NCBI GenBank assembly: GCA_017882745.1
Contig: JADGOX010000051.1
Span: 1-36,787 of the forward strand
Length of the DNA: 36,787 nucleotides
Direction: 5' to 3'
DNA from: Mycobacteriaceae bacterium
GTDB lineage: Bacteria; Actinomycetota; Actinomycetes; Mycobacteriales; Mycobacteriaceae
The position numbers and the translations under genes are program-made. Positions within the stretch are counted from its first letter, which is position 1, and each line of letters begins with the position of its first letter. The notes below the pieces were generated by a model, which was given only the letters and a program-made list of their open reading frames with translations, was not told the origin of the DNA and did not search any database. This document shows positions 31,759 to 36,787 of the stretch, one piece after another.

Positions 31759-32876
31759 CCGCCGCTGACAGCGTCTACCCGGCCGGCGCGGGTCTCAGCA
31801 TGGGGCCATGGACACGCGCTGAACGGTGGCGCTTGTCCGGGATCCTCGGGGTGATTGCCTCCCTGCATGTTGCGGGCGTCGCTCTCTACCTGTTGCACCG
31901 GGGCGACGCAGCTGCGGCGGGTGGCCTCGCCGGATCCGGTGCGCTGGCGTACGTACTCGGGATGCGGCACGCGTTCGACGCTGACCATATCGCCGCCATC
32001 GACGACACCACTCGCGTCATGCTGTTGCGGGGTCGACGTCCCATCGGCGTCGGCTTCTTCTTCGCGATGGGGCACTCGACCGTCGTCGTCGTCCTCGCAC
32101 TCGTCGTTGCAGCAGCCGCAGGCCGAATCACCGAAACCCAGGTTGACTCGCTGCGCTCGACAGGCGGCACGATCGCCGTGATCGTCGCGATGGTTTTCTT
32201 GCTGGTCGTCGCCGCGCTCAACGGCAGTGTCCTGGGCAACCTGCTGCGACTGTGGCGTCGTCTGCGCAACGGTGAGGACACGGCAGTCGACGTCGAGCAC
32301 GCCCTGCTGTCCCGGGGTTTCCTCAACCGGATCGCGGGCAGCCGAATCCGGGGCCTGATCAAGCACTCCTGGCACATGTATCCGGTTGGGCTGCTGATGG
32401 GCCTGGGGCTGGAGACGGCGAGCGAGGTCACGCTGCTGGCTCTGTCCGCGTCATCAGCGGCTGGGGGCACCTTGACCGTCTTCGCTGTTCTCAGCCTGCC
32501 CCTTCTCTTCGCGGCCGGGATGTCGACCTTCGACACCGCCGATTCGCTGATCATGACCCGCCTGTACTCCTGGAGCTACCGCAAGCCGGTCCGCACCTTG
32601 TTCTTCAACATCGTCACCACCGCAATGACCGTCTTCGTCGCAGGATTCATCGCGAGCGTCTACCTCGCGGACGTACTCGTGGAACACGCCGGCGTCCAGG
32701 CGCTCGCTGGTTACGCCGGCATCAGCGACAATTTCGAGCTTCTCGGTTTCGGCATTGCCGGCATCTTCGCTGTCACCTGGCTTGGGGCACTCCTCTACTG
32801 GCGCACGCGGGAGCGTGGCGTTCGCGCCGGCTCGGCACCAGGGTCAGCAGCAGTTGGGGTTGAGGACCAGGCGTAG
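31755..32876 (+). CDS. NiCoT-family nickel/cobalt transporter (HoxN/NixA-like)
   Basis: Signature YVLGMRHAFDADHIAAIDDTTR, GFFFAMGHSTVVV, LGLETASEVTLLALS and FAAGMSTFDTADSLIM; polytopic. Confidence 0.95.
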   Translation: MTAADSVYPAGAGLSMGPWTRAERWRLSGILGVIASLHVAGVALYLLHRGDAAAAGGLAGSGALAYVLGMRHAFDADHIAAIDDTTRVMLLRGRRPIGVGFFFAMGHSTVVVVLALVVAAAAGRITETQVDSLRSTGGTIAVIVAMVFLLVVAALNGSVLGNLLRLWRRLRNGEDTAVDVEHALLSRGFLNRIAGSRIRGLIKHSWHMYPVGLLMGLGLETASEVTLLALSASSAAGGTLTVFAVLSLPLLFAAGMSTFDTADSLIMTRLYSWSYRKPVRTLFFNIVTTAMTVFVAGFIASVYLADVLVEHAGVQALAGYAGISDNFELLGFGIAGIFAVTWLGALLYWRTRERGVRAGSAPGSAAVGVEDQA

Positions 32877-33200
32877 CGCGTTGAGGGCGTCCGGTCGAGC
32901 GCGGTAGTAGACGTTCATACCGCGACGGGTGCCTTGTGCCATGCCGGCCTTCTTGAGTTGGCTGAGGTGGTGGCTGACGGTGGACTCACTGAGTCCGACG
33001 GCGGCGGCGAGGTCGCAGGTGCAGACCTCACCGGCACTGTTGGTCAGCAGGAGTGACATCAGCTTGATGCGGGCCGGGTCCGCCAGTGCCTTCAGGCGCA
33101 GGGCCACTTCCATCGCCGCCTCGTCGGTCAGCGGCGCGGCCGAGACCGGGGCGCAGCAGATCGGGGCGGTGAGGTCGAGTGTCGGCAGGGCCTTGGGCAT
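32844..33200 (-). CDS. arsR: ArsR/SmtB-family metalloregulator
   Basis: ALRLKALADPARIKLMSLLLTNSAGEVCTCDLAAAVGLSESTVSHHLSQLKKAGMAQGTRRGMNVYYRAR; Cys-rich N- and C-termini (ICCAP, NPNCC). Start at ATG 33200 (MPKALPTLDL). Confidence 0.93.
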   Translation of the reverse strand: MPKALPTLDLTAPICCAPVSAAPLTDEAAMEVALRLKALADPARIKLMSLLLTNSAGEVCTCDLAAAVGLSESTVSHHLSQLKKAGMAQGTRRGMNVYYRARPDALNALRLVLNPNCC

Positions 33201-33220
33201 GAATCCATCATCCCACCATC

Positions 33221-33234
33221 TTGACATATGTCAA
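33221..33234. promoter_or_regulatory. Predicted ArsR operator (perfect 14-bp palindrome) with -35-like TTGACA on both strands
   Basis: TTGACATATGTCAA in the intergenic space between arsR (-) and arsI (+). Confidence 0.75.
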
Positions 33235-33291
33235 AAAGGTGCGAACAGTGGGCAGGGTAATTCGATGTATGTCTCACAGGTGGAGGTTGCT

Positions 33292-33774
33292 ATGTCCCGC
33301 GTTCAACTCGCCCTCAACGTTGATGATCTGGATCAGGCCATCGCGTTCTACTCGAAGCTCTTCAACACTGCGCCCGCGAAGGTCAAGGAGGGGTACGCGA
33401 ACTTCGCCATCGCCGAGCCGCCGCTGAAGTTGGTGTTGATGGAGAACCCTGGGCAGGGCGGCACCATCAACCACCTCGGGGTGGAGTTGGACTCCAGTGC
33501 CACGGTGCACGAGGAGATCGCCCGCCTCACCGGTGAGGGGCTGTTCACCGATGAGGAACTCGGCACGACCTGTTGTTTCGCCACCCAGGACAAGGTGTGG
33601 GTGACCGGTCCTGCAGGGGAGCGGTGGGAGGTCTACACCGTGCTCGCCGACAGTGAGACCTTCGGCGCCAGCCCGGGGCACCCCGCAGGAGACGCAGCCG
33701 GCTCGGGCGAGGCTGCCTGCTGCGCCCCGAAGGGTGCCGACGAGAAGGTGGCGGTCAGCGCGACCTGCTGCTGA
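33292..33774 (+). CDS. arsI: ArsI/CadI family glyoxalase-fold protein (candidate organoarsenical C-As lyase)
   Basis: MSRVQLALNVDDLDQAIAFYSKLFNTAPAKVKEGYANFAIAEPPLKLVLMEN...GTTCCFATQDKVWVTGPAGERWEVYTVLADSE, with vicinal Cys pair TTCC. Confidence 0.9.
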   Translation: MSRVQLALNVDDLDQAIAFYSKLFNTAPAKVKEGYANFAIAEPPLKLVLMENPGQGGTINHLGVELDSSATVHEEIARLTGEGLFTDEELGTTCCFATQDKVWVTGPAGERWEVYTVLADSETFGASPGHPAGDAAGSGEAACCAPKGADEKVAVSATCC

Positions 33775-33833
33775 CGCACGGGCTGCCGGGGAGGCACGCT
33801 GCTCAGGTGACCAGTGCGCTTCCCCGGGTACTG

Positions 33834-34628
33834 CTACGGCTTGGTCGCGCGGATGATGGCCCCGTGCATGCCTGGGGCAGCCTCATGGGTGAAGGTCACC
33901 TCGGCGTCGACAAACCCGGCCGCGGCCAGCCCGTCCAGGTATTCCGAGCGGGTCAGAGCCCCCGCGATGCAGCCGACAAAGGAGCCGCGCTCGGCCCGGT
34001 CCGCGGGGCTCAGGTGGTCCTCGGCCACGACGTCGGAGATCCCGATGCGTCCACCCGGGGTCAGCACCCGGAACATCTCGCCCAGCACGGCCGGCTTGTC
34101 GGTGGACAGGTTGACCACGCAGTTGGAGATCACCACATCCACCGACGCATCGGACAGCGGGACCTCCTCGATGGTGCCCTTGACGAACTCGACGTTGGTG
34201 GCACCGGCCTTGGCGGCGTTGGCCCGCGCCAGGTCCAGCATCTCCTCGGTCATGTCGACGCCGTAGGCGAAACCGGTCGGGCCCACCCGCTGGGCTGACA
34301 GCAGCACGTCGATACCGCCCCCGGACCCGAGGTCAAGCACCCGCTCCCCGGCCCGCAACTCCGCCACTGCCATCGGGTTGCCGCAGCCCAAGCTCGCTGC
34401 CACCGCCTCGGCGGGCAGGGTGCCCTGGTCGTCCGCACTGTAGAGCGCCGATCCGAACGCTGCACCGACCTCCGCACCACCTTCGCAGCAGGACGCCTCC
34501 GCCGCGCTCGGCACACAACACTGGTCCGCGTCCACCACCGCCAACGCGTCCCGCCCGGTCGCGGTCACCGCTCTCGCCGCGGCCGCGTACCGCTCTCGTA
34601 CCTGCTCCCGCACCTCAATGTCCGTCAC
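33834..34628 (-). CDS. arsM: Arsenite methyltransferase
   Basis: [64 protein letters not shown]...[38 protein letters not shown], with the ArsM cysteines (SLGCGNP, SNCVVNL, GCIAGAL). Confidence 0.95.
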   Translation of the reverse strand: MTDIEVREQVRERYAAAARAVTATGRDALAVVDADQCCVPSAAEASCCEGGAEVGAAFGSALYSADDQGTLPAEAVAASLGCGNPMAVAELRAGERVLDLGSGGGIDVLLSAQRVGPTGFAYGVDMTEEMLDLARANAAKAGATNVEFVKGTIEEVPLSDASVDVVISNCVVNLSTDKPAVLGEMFRVLTPGGRIGISDVVAEDHLSPADRAERGSFVGCIAGALTRSEYLDGLAAAGFVDAEVTFTHEAAPGMHGAIIRATKP

Positions 34629-34660
34629 GACCTGCCCCCTTTCGAATCGACCAACCGCGA

Positions 34661-34800
34661 TGTATCGACTGCGATCTCACCGATCTGGTCGGCCTCGTCC
34701 AAGCTACCGTTTCCCACCACGTCAAGCAGTTCGTCGACGCCGGCTTACTCATCCGGGAACAGCGCGGCAGGTGGGCCTACTACCGCGGCGACCGTGAGGA
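34661..34800 (+). pseudogene. Remnant of a second ArsR/SmtB-family regulator (HTH fragment without start)
   Basis: Frame reading TGT ATC GAC TGC GAT CTC ACC... gives CIDCDLTDLVGLVQATVSHHVKQFVDAGLLIREQRGRWAYYRGDREE, matching the ArsR recognition-helix/wing pattern. N-terminal region and start codon missing. Confidence 0.75.
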
Positions 34801-34900
34801 GCCGGGCGGAGATGACCGATTGCGGCGCCCCGCATGTCCCTGGATGGGTGTGGCCGGGGTCCCTTCTCATAGCCGGGAATGAAATTATCGACGAAATGTT

Positions 34901-34923
34901 GTAATCTTTGTAATTAGGTAATC
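34901..34923 (+). promoter_or_regulatory. AT-rich promoter/operator candidate with three GTAAT(C/T) direct repeats
   Basis: GTAATC at 34901, GTAATT at 34910, GTAATC at 34918 in an AT-rich island directly upstream of the ORF at 34939. Confidence 0.45.
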
Positions 34924-34938
34924 ATCCGAGAGGAACTC

Positions 34939-35619
34939 ATGAACGACATCAACACAGAAGCAGATCAGGAACAGGATGGCGGATTCCGCCCAGGCGAACC
35001 GGGTGGGCCGCGGCGTCGTGGGCCCGGTGGGCCGCGCGGCCGCAAGCACGGCGGTCGCGGCCACGGGCGCGGTTTCGGCCGACCCGGTGGTTGGCAACAG
35101 GCCGACCTCCCCGCAGCCGACGATGCTGAAGCATGGCTCGGTGGGCGACTGCCCGAGGAGTGGTTCACCGGTGCACCCTCGGTAACCGTGGACCGTGAGG
35201 AGATCGTGGTCAGCGGCGAGCTGGCCGCACCCGAGATCCCGGCTGACGCCGAGGACGCTGCTGCGCACTCGGCCGCACTTGGGCGGATCAGCCGGTTCCG
35301 CGAGCAGACCCGCGAGACACGCATGCAGATCGCGGACGAGGCAGAAGCGCGTTACGGGCGCAAGATCGCCTGGGGTGCGTCCATCGCCGAGACGACGGTG
35401 CTGTTCACACACCTCGCCGTGCCGGTGATGACCAGACTGCGCCAGGACGAACGTCGGGTTCTCGATACGCTCGTCGACTCAGGGGTGGCCCGCTCCCGTT
35501 CGGACGCACTGTCATGGTGCGTCAAGCTGGTCGGCGAGCACACCGACCAGTGGCTCACCGACCTTCGCCAGGCGATGGCGGATGTGGACAAGCTTCGCAC
35601 CACTGGCCCCGACCTGTAG
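34939..35619 (+). CDS. Uncharacterised actinobacterial protein with Arg/Gly-rich N-terminus and possible RHH-like C-terminus
   Basis: SD GAGAGGAA before ATG; GEPGGPRRRGPGGPRGRKHGGRGHGRGFGRPGG tail, then LPEEWFTGAPSVTVDREEIVVSGELAAPE...VPVMTRLRQDERRVLDTLVDSGVARSRSDALSWCVKLVGEHTDQWLTDLRQAM. Confidence 0.85.
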   Translation: MNDINTEADQEQDGGFRPGEPGGPRRRGPGGPRGRKHGGRGHGRGFGRPGGWQQADLPAADDAEAWLGGRLPEEWFTGAPSVTVDREEIVVSGELAAPEIPADAEDAAAHSAALGRISRFREQTRETRMQIADEAEARYGRKIAWGASIAETTVLFTHLAVPVMTRLRQDERRVLDTLVDSGVARSRSDALSWCVKLVGEHTDQWLTDLRQAMADVDKLRTTGPDL

Positions 35620-35657
35620 ATGAACCCGCTCGCCACCGTTCCCGTCGAGATTCGGGA

Positions 35658-36787
35658 CTACGGGGTGAGGGCGGCCCCTTGGATGCTGCTCAGCAACCTC
35701 AACGCGGGGATGCCGACGGGCTCGGTGGGGAGCAGAGGCACGACGGCGTAGCGGTGGGCGTGTTCGCGCTTGACGGTGTCGATCTCCGCGAGTTCGCCCG
35801 CAGCGCGTCGCCGCAGGAGGGGCGATGTCGGTGCGGCCGCGGCGAGGGAGTTGTTGACCACCCATGCCCACGGGTGGGTGTCGGCGCGTTCGAGGTCGGC
35901 CTGCAGGCCGGCCGCTTCGAGGACTGGTGTCTCTTCGGCGAGGGTGATCAGGATGACTTTGGTCTCGTCGGGATTCTGCAGACGCATCAACGGGGTGGTG
36001 AAATGCACCCCCTCGCCCAACTGGCGGGCGACCTCGCGGTGGTAGGAGCCGGTCGCGTCCAGCAGCAGCAGGGTGTGCCCGGTCGGGGCCGTGTCGACGA
36101 CGACGAAGGTGCGTCGGGACTCGTTGATGACACGGGAGAAGGCCTGGAACACCGCGACCTCCTCCGTGCACGGCGAGCGCAGGTCCTCGACCAACATCGC
36201 GCGGCCCTGCTCGTCGAGCGCGGCACCCTTGGTAGCGAGAACGTGGTTGCGGTAGGCCTGGGTCGCCTCGACTGGATCGATGCGCGAGACCCGCAGGTTC
36301 GCCAGGGTGCCGTCCACGGTGTCGGTGAGGTGCTCGGCGGGGTCGGTCGTGGTCAGATGCACCTGGTGACCCCGCTCGGCGAGGGCGACGGCGATCGCTG
36401 CCGCGATGGTCGTCTTACCCACGCCGCCCTTGCCCATGCACATGATCAGCCCGTGGTCCTGCGTGGCCAGCTCGTCAACAAGGTCTGCCAGCGGTGCGTC
36501 GGTGAAGTCGAGGCGGGGCTCTGCCGCCGCGGCCGGCGTGGGTTCGTTCGGGGCGAAGAGACTGTTCAATGCCTCGACCCCGACCATGTTGGTGGCTTTT
36601 AGTTCGACCTGATCGAGCGGCAGGTTCCGCAACACCTCCGGCAGTGCGGCGATGGCAGCCTGCTCGCGTCGGTATATCGCCGTCGCAAGGGCGTCGGTAT
36701 CGCCGGCTGGGGCGGGCAGCACCCCGTTGATGACGACGTGCTGGTGGTTCAGTCCGATGGCGGCGAGCTCGGCGCGGGTGCGGCCAA
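35658..36787 (-). CDS. arsA: ArsA-family arsenite-transporting ATPase (partial, N-terminus outside window)
   Basis: LIMCMGKGGVGKTTIAAAIAVALAERGHQVHLTTTDPAEHL (deviant Walker A) and VVVDTAPTGHTLLLLDATGSYHRE. The frame is open past the ORF-track start at 36722 (...RAELAAIGLNHQHVVINGVLPAPAGDTDAL) to the window edge. Confidence 0.94.
   Translation of the reverse strand, partial: GRTRAELAAIGLNHQHVVINGVLPAPAGDTDALATAIYRREQAAIAALPEVLRNLPLDQVELKATNMVGVEALNSLFAPNEPTPAAAAEPRLDFTDAPLADLVDELATQDHGLIMCMGKGGVGKTTIAAAIAVALAERGHQVHLTTTDPAEHLTDTVDGTLANLRVSRIDPVEATQAYRNHVLATKGAALDEQGRAMLVEDLRSPCTEEVAVFQAFSRVINESRRTFVVVDTAPTGHTLLLLDATGSYHREVARQLGEGVHFTTPLMRLQNPDETKVILITLAEETPVLEAAGLQADLERADTHPWAWVVNNSLAAAAPTSPLLRRRAAGELAEIDTVKREHAHRYAVVPLLPTEPVGIPALRLLSSIQGAALTP

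Overview
High-GC actinobacterial chromosomal window with four blocks. (1) 1-10.4 kb is a conserved housekeeping block similar in gene order to the mycobacterial clpS-mec-cysO-cysM-rhomboid-murI-MBL-rph-rdgB region. It also carries tRNA-Leu(UAG), a Bcp-type peroxiredoxin, a DUF3618 protein, tRNA-Lys(CUU) and an L,D-transpeptidase. (2) 10.4-14.4 kb holds thiC with a TPP riboswitch, then an ECF-like sigma factor overlapping a membrane protein with a repetitive tail. (3) 14.5-32.9 kb is a large cobalamin cluster: cobQ, cobL, cobM, cbiD, cobK, cobIJ, cobH, cobG, a cobalamin riboswitch, cobN, a ChlI/D-type chelatase, cobO, cobB, cobE and a NiCoT metal transporter. (4) 32.8-36.8 kb is an arsenic module: arsR, arsI/cadI, arsM, an Arg/Gly-rich protein of unknown function and arsA, which runs off the window. 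Points most worth checking: CysO has a 12-residue tail after its Gly-Gly; cbiD occurs in an otherwise aerobic-type corrin cluster with no cobF in view; two large adjacent palindromes lie inside cobG; an unannotated arsR remnant sits upstream of arsM; and an uncharacterised RG-rich protein with a possible RHH-like C-terminus sits inside the ars locus behind an AT-rich promoter with three GTAAT repeats. All assignments come from reading the sequence; no searches were run.
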